DNA from: Diplosphaera chodatii
Lineage: Eukaryota > Chlorophyta > Trebouxiophyceae > Prasiolales > Stichococcaceae
Assembly (NCBI GenBank): GCA_032358165.1
Contig: JAALGY010000008.1
Location: 620,001 to 684,000, forward strand
Length of the DNA stretch: 64,000 nt
Reading direction: 5' to 3'
The position numbers and the translations under genes were made by a program. Below are positions 1-11,553 of this stretch, piece by piece; the first letter of the stretch is position 1, and every line of letters starts with the position of its first letter. The notes under the pieces are model-generated. The model was not told the origin of the DNA and ran no database searches. It saw only the letters and a list, made by a program, of their open reading frames with translations.

Positions 1-273
1 ACCGTGCCCTGCAGCTTCGAGGACTACAAGAAGAACGAGAAGAAGGAGGTCAAGGTGGACGAGATCCTGGGGGCGGATGTCGCACGGAAGGCTGTGTCCG
101 ATGCCATGGTAAGCACCGCTATGTGCAATGCACGGAGGCTATATGGCACCATAAGGCCTGGACAAGCCAGGATATGTTGGCATGCAGCACGACATGGCAA
201 CTTGTCCTGACGCCTGCTGTGTGCTGCGCAGAAAATGTACAATGATGAGTACATGCCGAGGCGCGCTCGGTAG
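1..273 (+). CDS. C-terminal fragment of an unknown gene, cut by the left edge
   Basis: Two exons can be read: 1-108 and 232-273, separated by a GTAAGC...GCGCAG intron in phase 0. The visible protein is a highly charged C-terminus of about 50 residues, containing EDYKKNEKKEVKVDEIL and ending in YMPRRAR before TAG. I do not recognise the family. Support comes from the charged, non-repetitive composition, the near-consensus donor, the matching phase and the stop soon after the junction. The gene extends left of the window, so neither its start nor its domain content can be judged. Confidence 0.4.
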
Positions 274-768
274 TGCCGGGTGCCGGAGGGTGAGTGCGTC
301 GCATATATGTGAGCGTGGCGAGCGGGATCTGCATGTTGCTGCAGGCTATGGACTGTGGCTGGCAGACAACTTTACAAGACTGAACACTTGCATCAATCAG
401 CAGACCAAGAGAGCACTACCGCATGTGTGGTCTAGCAGCGTGACTGTACCATTGGCCCCTGGCAGCCTGCAGTCATTGCCGTTGCTCAGCAATTCTGAAC
501 GCGTTGTGGTGTTTGATAGCTGCTCATCTGTAGACATCGAACTTCAGGCTCACACTTCAGAAGCATCGTGAGTGCAAGCCGCTGGCCCAGTGTCTGACAG
601 GTGACAGCCTGTCATCATCCGAGACCATCAGAATTGTGAGAGTGCACATGCAAACAGCAGGCACGCTTGGGCAAACTATTGCATGTTGGCCTGATGTACC
701 GTTGCCGGCAAAGTGAACCAACTGGGAGCATGACAGCGAACATGCCGCCTCTGTGCATACTGATCTGA
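274..768. other. Intergenic stretch between the left-edge fragment and the SGNH-like gene
   Basis: Nothing in either strand here continues a recognisable protein or joins the flanking exons in phase. It probably holds the 3' UTR of the left-edge gene and the promoter and 5' UTR of the SGNH-like gene, but I see no convincing element. Confidence 0.4.
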
Positions 769-3700
769 ATGGCGCAACGACCAGTCAGCTGGCACCGAAT
801 CTGCACTGCAAATCGAGCGCTAAGCATCGTGGCAGCGACTGGATGGATCCTGTTCTTGCTTGCGCTTCCTCCATCGCGGCCTGGGCCCCCGCATCTACTG
901 CACGTTCTGCGACCAGACAGTGCGTCTGCCTTGCAGGCACTGGCGCTCATGCTCGATGTGCACCGTATGCATGCGCAACATGAACGTAACTGCCACAGTG
1001 AGCTCACTCTGTGCTGTCCAACGGATGCATCGTTATGCACATAGTGCCAGATATCGCAGTGCCTCTCGCAGGACACGGCAGCGCCCAAGACCGCTGGCTT
1101 GCAGCGCAGCAGCAAGTGCAAGCTGAGCGGCTCGCTGCAGGCGGCGATGAATCGGACGCTGGCAGCTCTAGTGTTGCCCAGCATGACAACTCCACCTCAG
1201 AAGCAGAGTCAGTAGACGCCCGGAGGGAAGATGTTCCCGCTGCGGCCACAGCAGAGCCCTTGGCAACACAGCCGTCGCACAGTACTGATAACATGGACTT
1301 GCAGACTGGACAACAGGCGGGTACACGAATGGACGCAGCAGCGGCAGACGATATATTGCAGACGATAGAGCCACAGCAGCGTGAGTTGGGACCCCTAGAG
1401 CAGGCTGCACCCAGCAGCAGCGAGCCACTGTCTGAAGAGGAGCAGCAGCAGCACCTCGCCAACGCTGATGCGTTGAACAAAGCCGCCAGCATGGAGGCCA
1501 TTCGCAAGGCGATCAGTGTGAGCGTGGCCACAGCGACCAAAGGTTTCTCCAAACGAGAGCTCCCCGCGGGAAGCGTCGACTGCGCCAAGGTGTATGCATG
1601 CATGACACGGCCAGCTAGACCAGCCTCAGATGGTCTAGCAGTCAAGAAAAGCCTTGGTGTCAGTCAAATCAAGCAAAGTTTCCTCATCAAGCAGCAAGTC
1701 AGCCACACTTGTCCCCGTGGTGTGAATGGTGTTGCGGCTGGACTTGATGAGTTGCAGGCATGGATTGCAATCACAACCCTGCGCCTGCTCGGGCAATCAC
1801 CAATGGGTCTCACACATCAGCTGATTGGTGGACACAGGCCTGCGTGTATGGGGAGGCGCCAGGCTACTGGCGCATCATTCCCCCTGGCCGGCGGCAGTGG
1901 GCTCTGTATGATGACACCTGTGAGCTCGCTGACCTGCTGGCGATGCACCTGCAGGTGCCACTTGTCTGCACCACTTCGTCATCACCTTGAACTCAGAGTT
2001 CCCACGACCATAGCTTCTGCACGCCTGAGCACATGTGCAGCTGCACAGGGCTTCTGACTGTGAGCATGCCCGGCTTTGACAGCGCCTGACGTGCTGCTGC
2101 CTGCCGCAGCCGCGCGCATTTGCAGAGGCTGATGCTCACCTACGTACACACGCGACGGCGCTCAATGAGACATCAGACAGCCCAGTTCCGGCAATGGCCC
2201 GAGGTGCCAGCGCCGCAGCCGCCGACCGGCAGCATCATCGAGAGGCTGCAGCAGCTCCGCAGCAGGCGGGGGTGCGCCGGATCCTCGCTTCCCGCAAGAC
2301 CCTTGCAGCCGGCCAGCCTGGCAGGCCGCTACAGCCCGTTCACAGCCAGCAGCCGCAGGGTTCCTCGCATCCGCAGCGGGCGGCGCATGCCGGGGTTTCA
2401 GCGGTCACACTGCGCTACTGGCGCCGGAAGCTCAGCCAGCGCCACCGCAACGAGCGCTTCAGCCACGGCGCAGCACTCGAAGCTGCGCGGCACAGCCATC
2501 TGGGCGATCACGGCATAGCGCTCAGCAGCGGCAGCAGCAGCAGCAGCAGCAGCGGCGGCGGCAGTGCCTCTGTGCAGGGCGGGGCGGCAGCTGACGCAAT
2601 GGAAGACTTTGCGGAGGACTTGACGGGGCTGGACGAGGACACCGGCACAGCACACGGCCTGGTTGACAGCACACAAGGGGCCAGCGCTGCGGGCACGGAC
2701 AGCGGAGATGAGGCGGCGGACGCAGAAGCTGCTGAGCAGCTGAGCGCTCGGCTGCAGGCAGCGGTGCAGCAGTCGCTGGGAGGCGGCGGTCGGGGCGGCA
2801 GGGCGGCGGCAGGCGGCAGGGTAGCCGGCACTCAGCAGCGCGTCAGCACCAGCCACCTTGGCGATCCTGGCAGCAGCAGCAGCAGCTTCGCAGGAGCACT
2901 CAGTGCTGACGGAGGCAGCAAGAGGCCGGGCATACTGCTCCTGGGCGACAGCATCGACCGCGACACCCTCATAGACGTGCGCTCAGTCTCAGACAGCAGC
3001 GGCATGGCTCCTTTCCTGTGACACATGGCTGCTGGGTCGCAATCGACACCTTTGAGCATGCACCCAGCGGCACGGTCTTGCAGCGACACCAGAAGACCCA
3101 GCAAACCTAGCGCCTGCTCTCAGGTGTGCGCAGCGGCTTCTGGCGGCGAGACGCAGCCCGACTACTTCCTCACGCACATGGACGAGGAGTGCCGCGTGGA
3201 GTACGGCTCCGCCAGCAGGTGTCCAAATGCACCTCACTCGACATGTTTACATGATGCCGCCACCGGGTGCAGCACGTTGGGACAGTTGCTGTCTGACAGT
3301 TGATTACGACACCACCGAAACAATGCGCTCGAGACAGTGGTTGCCCATTGCGACCCCGATGCCACGTCTTGGTTTCGTCGCCACAAGCTCGTGGTGCTGC
3401 CTCACGAAGGCGTCGGCAGACCGTGTCCCCGTCGCGCCGCAGGTGCCTCATCTGCGAGCTGCCCTCGCTGGTGGTGGCCAACCAGATGCTGTGGAGCGCG
3501 CACCCGGTGAATCCGCTGAAGCCCAGCGCCCACTTTCACCTGGGGAAGCGCAAGGGCGCCGAGATGCGCATCCACGAGGCCTGGCAGCTGTTCCGGCAGC
3601 GGTGAGCATTTCTGCCTGCAGCAGCACAGCGGTGCATGTACGTTGTCAAATGAAGCTTGGACTTGCTCCGGTTGCGTTGGGTCCCCTTTCGGGGTCCGCT

Positions 3701-4991
3701 TTCGGCCTACCAATAAGGACACCATGCAAGACACTGCTCACTAATGTGACGGTTGGTGAGATGGGTGTGTGACTTTCCTTCCGGCGATGTACAGCTTCAG
3801 GGAAGGCACAAAGTAGCATGCCCTGGGCTGCAGCCGAACATTGCCCCGTCGAACGTCTCACTGCAGGGTGGGGCGGCCGCCGGACCTAATTGTGGTGGCC
3901 GTCAACTTCTGGGACCTGGCCATGTACACCAAGCACGGCCTGGGGCTGCAGCCGCACCTCAACGAGCCGCTGCTGCACGCGTGGCGCCGCGACTTCGGGG
4001 ACCTGCTGGAGCTGGCGCAGGTGCGCCAGAACCCCAAATCCGCTGGATCTCCCCTTTCGTGATCCCCCCATTCGTGAAAGACAGTGATCTGCCGGGTCGG
4101 GACCGCCTGGTGAGGTGGCAGCTGTGCGCTCCGCGCGCCTCATGCTGACGCATGATGCAGCACATCCGCCCGGCGGGATGCGCAGCCTGACGCAGGCGGC
4201 TTGAGTGACGGACAGTGCCCCCTGCACTGCAGGCGCTGGCAGGCAACACGACGAGGGTGCTGTACCACACGGCGCCCGTGCCGGGGACCGGGCCGACCGT
4301 CCGCGAGGAGGTGCGTCCCAGGAGTGTCACCCACCCGTCATGCTGGCCAGTGCCTATCCCGCCGCATTGGATGGTTGCCTCGTCTGCCTCGTCTGGGCAG
4401 CCGGGCTTGGCACGCAGCATGGGGACCGTTTGCAGCAGGTTCTGACGCCCCGCTTTGCTGGTGATGCAGCGGCCAAGCCTGCAGCTCTGGGTTGTCGGCC
4501 GCAGGTGCAGCGGTACAAGCTGGCGCGGGCGGGGCACGTCGCGCAGCTGAACGCGGCGGGCAGGGCCGCCGCCCGCGACGCGGGCGTCCCGCTCGTGGAC
4601 ATGGCCCTCATGAGCGCCGCCTTCCACAGCCCCGCAGAATACCTAAAGGTGAGAGTGGTAGCATTCAGTATCAGAATCAGTGTTCGAACGTGTCAGCAGC
4701 TGCATGTTGATTCTGCTCATGCCCTTTGCAGCAGCGCCGACTGTGCATAGTGATGATTCGATAAGGTGTTGTATTCAAAGACTGACCGACCGATGGCTTG
4801 CTCTTGGTGTTGCTGATGCCTGTGATCTGCATGCCAGGACGCTTTCTGTCCCATGTCACTGGTCAGGCTGTCTGACAGACGTTACTGCCCCAACTGCTAT
4901 GCAGGATCAGCTGCACCCGAAGCCGTGGCTGCTGCTGGAGGCATTCAACATCTACCTCAACATCCTGCAGGCTTCACAGCAGGGGTGCTAG
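769..4991 (+). CDS. SGNH/PC-esterase-like protein, predicted type II membrane protein
   Basis: Ten exons join in phase: 769-985, 1072-1589, 1838-1954, 2110-2976, 3124-3218, 3443-3601, 3867-4020, 4233-4310, 4505-4648, 4905-4991; 811 residues. The ATG at 769 opens onto a basic N-terminus and one hydrophobic segment (about residues 19-34, VAATGWILFLLALP), a signal anchor. A Ser/Gln/Ala-rich linker follows, then a C-terminal domain with the SGNH layout. LLLGDSIDR at about 560-567 is the nucleophile block. IVVAVNFWDLAMY matches the plant TBL/PC-esterase mid-motif. DQLHP (D784, H787) is the DxxH catalytic pair. Family knowledge: such proteins are Golgi or secreted acyl-transferases or esterases acting on wall polysaccharides. 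The substrate here is unknown. The DxxH pair lacks the usual following Trp of TBL proteins, so it may be a divergent branch. The exon 3 start (frame change before CVYGEAPGYW) is the least certain junction. Confidence 0.7.
2533..2553 (+). repeat. AGC trinucleotide run (7 Ser codons)
   Basis: Seven uninterrupted AGC codons in exon 4 of the SGNH-like gene make a Ser tract followed by Gly. It lies in the low-complexity linker upstream of the catalytic domain, so length changes would probably be tolerated. Confidence 0.85.
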
Positions 4992-5350
4992 AGAGGACAT
5001 GCAGCATGAAGCAAGAAGTATCGAAACCAGCAGCAGGCGGCCCATACGAAGTCAGGTCCATCAGGCAGGCTGCACTGTCAGCGCTTTGAGCATTCCATGG
5101 ACACCATCAAGGTGGAACGTGACTAGAGGTACATGAAGGTGGGTGCTGACCACAGCATGCTACTGGAGATTGAGTCTGTGTGCGTGCGGTCATTGCAGCC
5201 TGGGGTGTGCTTATGCCTCAACAACTGTTGGCATGCGAGTTTATGTCATGGATGCATGTCAAGCTGTTGAATGCACAGCCGTACCGCTGCAAACAGCTAG
5301 GCTGCCACCAGAGTATTTCTACTGTACATGAGTACATCCAGCAGGACCCG
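4992..5350. other. Convergent 3' region between the SGNH-like and coiled-coil genes
   Basis: The two flanking genes face each other here. I see no exon that joins either gene in phase; it is presumably 3' UTR from both sides. Confidence 0.4.
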
Positions 5351-8300
5351 TCATCGGTGCCGCAGCTGGTTCAGGATTGCAGTCACTTCGTCAAGGTCAT
5401 CCTCGACGCTTGGCGACCGGGGCTGTCCGCTGTTTCGATCTGCACTCACCGCTCGCAGGCGCCCTGCCACCTGCGAGCGTAGTTGGCACGAGATGACACT
5501 CAGGTGCATATGCAACCCTGATACTGTATGCTGCTGTGCACGTCCTTTGCCAGCTGCTCGCTGCAGGCCGCAGGCTTGTGACGGCATCTGGCGGTGCGTG
5601 AAGAAGGCATGGGCGCCGTGTGACAGCAGCCACCTGTAGCACGTGTGCGGTGCTGCTGGCGTTGACGGAGATGCGCCTGCGAGCGCCGAGCCCACTGCAG
5701 GCGCTCGTGCCCTGCCACCGCTTCTCTGCGCCAGCCGGCACCTGCATGCGTCGCGGGGAATGCGCATTGCGACAACCTGGACAGTGGGCGGACACTCGGC
5801 ATTGCAGGAGCAGGCTTGTGTGCACGACGTCCGTGGCAGCGGGGTGCCAGCAGTTGAGGGGACCCTGCGGCACCTGCTGCAGGGGCTGCAGCGGCCGCTG
5901 CGGATCCTGCGACTGGAGCGAGCCGCCAGCGCTGGGCTGCACCAGCGGGGATGTGCTGGACCCCGGCGCGGCACTCCCCACCTGCAGCCCTGATCTGCTG
6001 CTGTGCTGGCCGGCCGGCCGGTGCGGGCTGTGCCTGGCCGTGAGCCCCGGGCTGCCTTCTACTGCACCACGAATGTCGTTGTAGTCAGTCCTGGTGCTTC
6101 AGCCAGGCTGCAGGTAGCCGGTTAGGGGGCCACCTGTGCACGAAGATGACACCATGGCAACGAGATGAGCACACTCTAGCACCTGGCCTGCCATTCTCTG
6201 CCTCGGGGGACTCCGCCATCTGCATGCAGGCACCGCCGCCGCTGCGCTCACTGGCTGTCCCGCCATGTTGGGCACGTCGCCTCGCGCTGCCTTTGCTGCT
6301 TGGGTCACCAGCCTTCTGGGGTGAGGGGCTGCGGCTGGACCCACCTGAGGCCCTGTGCACAGCAATAGCAAGGTGCATGACCTACCGCACTGCAGACGGG
6401 TTGTGCATCGGAGGTTGTGGATAAATTGGTGCTTTCGAAGACGACCGAGAACATAGGGCTCCTTCCACCATACTTCCTCGTGGCCAAAGCTTAACCTGAC
6501 TGTAGAAGTGGCAGAGTGGCTCACCTGGCTTCTTCAATGCGCTCTGCTGTGTCTCCTGCGTCCGGCATCACCGCCGCAGTGGCGTGCCGGCGCTTGATCC
6601 GAAGAAAGCCCGAGGCTCGGCGGCCGCGATCCAACTGCGGGGCGTCCCCGCTGCCCGCCGCCAGCTGCGCAGCGCTGCCTGGGGTCTGTGTGCCGTGCCG
6701 TGCCGGCGAATGCCCGGCGGCGTCAGCGCGAGGGGTGCGGAAAGCCGCCAGTCGAGGGTGGCTTGGCACCCCATCAGCTGGCTGGTCTGTGGCTCCCGCG
6801 ACACCCTCAACTGCTGCGCCTGCCAGATCGGCGGGCGCACAATGGCTCGCATGATTGCCCGCTGTTGCTGTGTGCTGTGGGACGCCTCCGCCGAGCAGGG
6901 TACGACTCCTGCGGTTCGGCCTGGTGCTGTCAGAGCCGCGCAACGTGCTGCCTAGTGTCGCAGGGGACTGGTGCGGCACGCCAGCGAGGTGTGCAGCAGC
7001 GTCCTGCATACGAAAAAGCTGGAGTTCCAACAGCCCGTCATCGGAAGGTGGTCGCCATTCATGGTGGGCATGTCTGGAATGAGCTTGAGAGCCAACGCTT
7101 CGTGATGGTTCGAGGGGATTGCTGCAGATGGATTGCATGAGCAGGCACGTCACCTGCCAGAGCCTGGGCGTGTAGCTGTTTGCAGGTGACTGTGGCAGCT
7201 GTGCAGCGGGCGCAGGTGTGTCGAAGGTGTGAGTTAAGCCAGGTGTGCTGCGGAGCATGCTGCGTCTGGCCGCTGCTGCCTGCGCGCCAGGGCTGCTGTC
7301 TGAGGTGCGTGAGCGGGAGCGGCTGCTGCGGCTTTGCGACTGCAGCACTGGTGCCAGCACCCCTGCAGCATCGAGCACAGTCAGCTGGAAGCTGCTGAAT
7401 GCCCCAATGGTTCGAATGATATCGTGCAGCTCCAGGCTCGACTTGTGAGCAGCACTGCATCCTCTCAGCACTGCATCCTCAGCAAACATGCCGTATGGTA
7501 AGCAGCCTACCAACCCGTGTCCTGGCAGGGCCATGCCTGGATTTCCACCTGCAATTGGGGAGTCCACGTCCGCAAGCCCTGCGCGGTGGGCCCAGTACGC
7601 GGCACGCTCCTCAGCGGCGTCTGCCTTTGCGGCTGCGTGCTGTGCGTCGGAATGCTCCGCCTCCCACCGCGCCTCCCACGCGCTGGATGGTATGGTGAGA
7701 CAGTAGAGCAGCCAGCGCAGGGGCGGGAGAGCAGGCTCGCAGCTTTGTCGGAACGGCGTCACATCAGCTTGCAGGCCGGTGTGTGCCTCACAGCTTGAAG
7801 ACTTCTTGCTGCTGTCCCTCACATGTCACTCGCCTGCTGTTCACATGTCGCATCAGCACATCGGGAACACGATATATCAAACCAAGTGTACCTGGCGTGC
7901 CGCTCGGCCTCCTCTGCGCGCGCGAGCGCGGCCTCCAGGGCGCCCCGCAGCTGGGCCGCCTGGCTGGCGAGCGCGGCGGAGGAGTGCGGCGTGAGGTGCG
8001 CCTCGCCGCGCGCCCTGGCGGCCGCGAAGTGCGCATCGGCAGCCGCCGTCTCCGCCCGTGCAGCCCGCTGCCCCGCCTGCTTGCCATCATTCATGGAGTG
8101 GTACTGTGAGCTTGTTCAGCGCCGGTTTTGCATCAAGTACCAAGAAGCAGGTGAGCTCCTATTCGAAGACAGCCACATTTGTCAGCAAGCATGGTGCCTG
8201 CATCAGGCTGCTCACCAGCGCTGCCTGCCGCTCGGCCTGCTTGCAGGCGGCTCTCGAGGCGGCGAGGTCATCCGCAGCCGCCTCCAGCCGGCCGCGCAGC

Positions 8301-10851
8301 CCCTGCGCCTCTGCTCGTACGCGCTCTGCATCCTCCTTATGCTCCCTCACCTCGCGCTGTAGTCAAGGGTGGGACCACCAGTCGTGTCTGTTGATTGGCA
8401 TATCATTAGACTGAATGGTGCGCGGGAAAGGGCTGCCGGAGCATTCGCATGAGCGCTGCATACTGTGTACCTGCAGCTGCTGCAGCCGGTCCTGGGCAGC
8501 CGTCAGGACGTCGCTCAGTCCCGCCCGCTGCTGCTGCGCAGTCTGCACCTCGCCCTGTGCTGTGGCGAGCGCCTCCGCATGCACCTTGTCTGCCTGTTGA
8601 TCATTGCCCAGAGCATTCTCTGTAGGATACGGCAGGACGCAGCATGTGAAAGATTGGTGAGCAGCCTCATTTGTACAGTCGGCAGTATCAAACTGGTTTG
8701 AGCGCAGCAGTGGCACCTGGTCTGCAGCCTGCTGCGCTGCCTGCAGCTGCGTGCGCAGCGTGCCAGCCTCCTGCTGCGCGGTTTCCAGCTGGCTTTGCAA
8801 GCTGGCCGCATCTGCGGCTTGCCGCTGCAGCCGCTCAACCTGCACGGCAGCGCAGCCAAGCTCAGCTGGCACAGCCGAGGGAGCCGCCTGCGGAGGCGTT
8901 CCTGCACTCTGGAGGACGTGGCGCCATGCAGGTGAGCCTGACAGATGCAGAGTCATACGTGGCACACACAGACGAGCGGGCCTGGCCACGAACAGGAGGC
9001 GCTCTGCTGCCCACCTGATGGCGCATCTCCTCGACCTCGCGGCGCAGGCCATGCGCCTGAGCAATGGCCTCGTCGCGCTCGGCCTGCGCCTCCGCTGCCG
9101 CAGCCCGCAGGCGGCGGTTCTGTGCCGGGAGGCCCTCGACCTGCGCTGCTGCGCTCCCGCTGTCGGGCACGGCTGGGATCTTGGTGCTGCTGGAGTACTG
9201 CTGCGCTTGCCTGTCAGGTTGCTGCTGCTGATCATCATGCATCTGCACCGGGTGCTCTAGCCTGGATGCAGCGGGCGCGCTGGCCGGGCTGCAGCTGCCG
9301 GACACGGTCTCAGCTTGCTGCCGCCAGCCTGGAGCAGTTGCGCCGTCTCGACCGCCATGTGCACTGTGACCACCAGAACAGCTGCCTGCTCGTCCTGCCG
9401 TGCTGACAGCTTCCTGTGCCGCAGCCTGCGCTGTTGCCACAGAGGCACATGGTGCAGAAGGTGACGCGTGGTGCTGCCGCAGCTGTGCTTCCAGCGCAGG
9501 CGCTGCGCCCGCCCTCAAGTCCAGAAGGGACGGTGGCAGGAACAGAGCTTCCGGCAGGCACAGCGCAGGCGTCTGCGTCGAGCAGACGCCAGGCGTCTGG
9601 GGGCTGTGGCTGTCGAGGCGGTGCCCTGCCGACGGCGGCACATGCAGGCGCAGCTGGTGTGCTGCGGCTGCAGGCCGCTGTTTGGGGTGCGGGCACGGCA
9701 CGCTAGAAAGGCTGCGAGCCTCGTTGCCCTGCAGCAACCACAGCAATGTACAGCGCGATGCTGCAAATGCTCAAGGGCCTCCAACTTGCTGCTCATCTGC
9801 CAAGGTAATGCAGCACAAGTGTAATGGCAGTCAGGCTTCCGACCTGTCGGCATTGCCCCTCGCTGTGCGCGGCCAGTGCAGCACGGAGTGCCCGCTGCTC
9901 GGCCTCTGTCGCGCCTGCCGTGCAGGAGGGAACACCCGTCTACCATCGCTCAGCGCGGTGGAGCCCCGAGATGCACAGCGCCGCACAGTCGGCAGGGTGC
10001 CATTGCAGCAGGGCGCAGCACTTACTCAGGGCACCCAGGGTTGAACCCAGCGCCGTGCGCAGCTGCTGCTGCTCATCCAGCCAGCCCTGCCCGGCAGCCT
10101 CCAACTCGAGCTGCAGGGAACCCCGCTGGCGTCACAACACTGATGTAGTTCCTGAGGAGTGACTGCTGGCATCTGCGATAGCGTGCCACCACATCGTGAT
10201 GACTCAGCGCCAGGCTAGCAACATGCGCACCAGCTCAGCTTCCTTGGCTGCCAGCGCTGCCTGCATGCCAGCGATGCGCACCGCCAGATCCACTGCGTCC
10301 CCGCCAGTGGCACCAGCATTGGCCCCACGGTGGCCTGCATGCGGCCATGTCTGCAGCACTGAGCGCTGTGTGACGGCCGGCTGGCTGTGGCCGCTCGGGC
10401 TGCCAGTTGCTGGTGTGCTGCAGGGCTGCCTCGGCGGCAGGCCGGCCGCCAGCTGGTTCAGGCTGCGCCGAAGGCTGAGCCAGTCCGCGGCAAGGGCCTC
10501 CTGCGCCTGCCGCCCAGAGGACCGCCGCGGGCTGCTGGGTAGCTTGGCGGGGCTGGCTGGGGCAGCACACTGTGGCAGATGTGACAGCCTCGCCTGTCCA
10601 CATGCCGCCCGGGCAGACCCCGTACTGGCGGGAGGATGTGTGGCTGGCTCGGGCTGCTGTGCATCCAGCAACGCACGCTGCTCCGCCACGATCTGCACAG
10701 GAGAAGCGCACCCGTGAACACTGAAAGCCCTCTGCTTGTTCTCATTGCAGCCGCGTAAGCTGCAGCAGCTTGAGCAGCGCACCTGCGTCAGCAGCGCCGC
10801 CCGGCGCTGCTCACGCTGCAGCTCGTCGTCTGAATTCTGTCCTGGCGGCAT
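5351..10851 (-). CDS. Long coiled-coil protein of unknown function
   Basis: Modelled exons on the complement, N- to C-terminal: 10783-10851, 10231-10692, 10026-10110, 9844-9914, 9752-9796, 9015-9572, 8717-8887, 8471-8593, 8216-8356, 7892-8076, 6525-7682, 6234-6352, 5874-6061, 5351-5470; all phases agree, 1164 residues. ATG at 10851 gives MPPGQNSDDELQREQRR. Residues about 1-660 are heptad-like, rich in Ala, Glu, Gln and Arg (for example VERLQRQAADAASLQSQLE and REVREHKEDAERVRAEAQG). Residues about 660-1125 are Ser/Pro/Gln-rich and low in order. The end is acidic then basic (SVEDDLDEVTAILNQLRHR). No catalytic or targeting motif is seen. It could be a Golgi, cytoskeletal or basal-body scaffold, but nothing decides between these. 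Weak spots: the 9752 donor, a possible intron inside 6525-7682, and a possible extra exon between 5471 and 5873. Confidence 0.72.
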
Positions 10852-11553
10852 GCTGGGGTATTGAGATGCAACGGTGGATCCCAAATCATACCCTCAAGCT
10901 GGCGCCCTAGCGCTTTGGCCGCATGCTTGCGGGGCGCACCTGCGCCTACCAAGACCAAGCCCAAGTCCAGGCCCGCGCAGACTCGTGATCTTGCAACACT
11001 GAGGGCGATCCGAGGTGCTAAACTGTTCACCACAGGCCCAGATGCCGCGACACAGAGGCAGTGTGTCCCACTGGTAAAATATGCCTTGGTCAGCCCTGCA
11101 GAGGTGGGCAGCGGTGCGCCTCAAGCTTACTCAAACTGACTGACAGGTGTCATCCGCAAAGCAGATTCAAGCAGGGCGTCACAAGCACAGAGCTTAGTAC
11201 ATATTGATGATGCCCTCCTGGGCAGCTCGACGTGTTGCTGGTTCCTAATTGGCCCATCCGGCTGGCGCTTTGCGTTTTGTGAACACAAAGCGCCTGGGTC
11301 AGGGGGGTGTTTATGCGCCAAGGGAGTCGCCGCCAGCGCCTACAGCTGCTCAGAGTGCTCACCTTTTGCCCATTTGACTGCAGCGCGGTGTTACAAGCGT
11401 GATTAGTAGCGTTGAGAGGCTGGCCCGGCGTTGTGCGTTTGCAGGACGGGTTGGGTCGAACATCTGGCCTGGTGATTGAGCAAACGGTCCAGCGTGGGCG
11501 TCACCGAAGTCATCGGTCTACATCTAGACCTGAGAGGATCAAGCTAGAGCATC
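10852..11553. other. Divergent promoter region between the coiled-coil gene and eIF3L
   Basis: The two genes start back to back about 700 bp apart. Short open frames exist on both strands, but none joins either gene in phase. It should hold both promoters and 5' UTRs; no specific element can be named. Confidence 0.45.
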
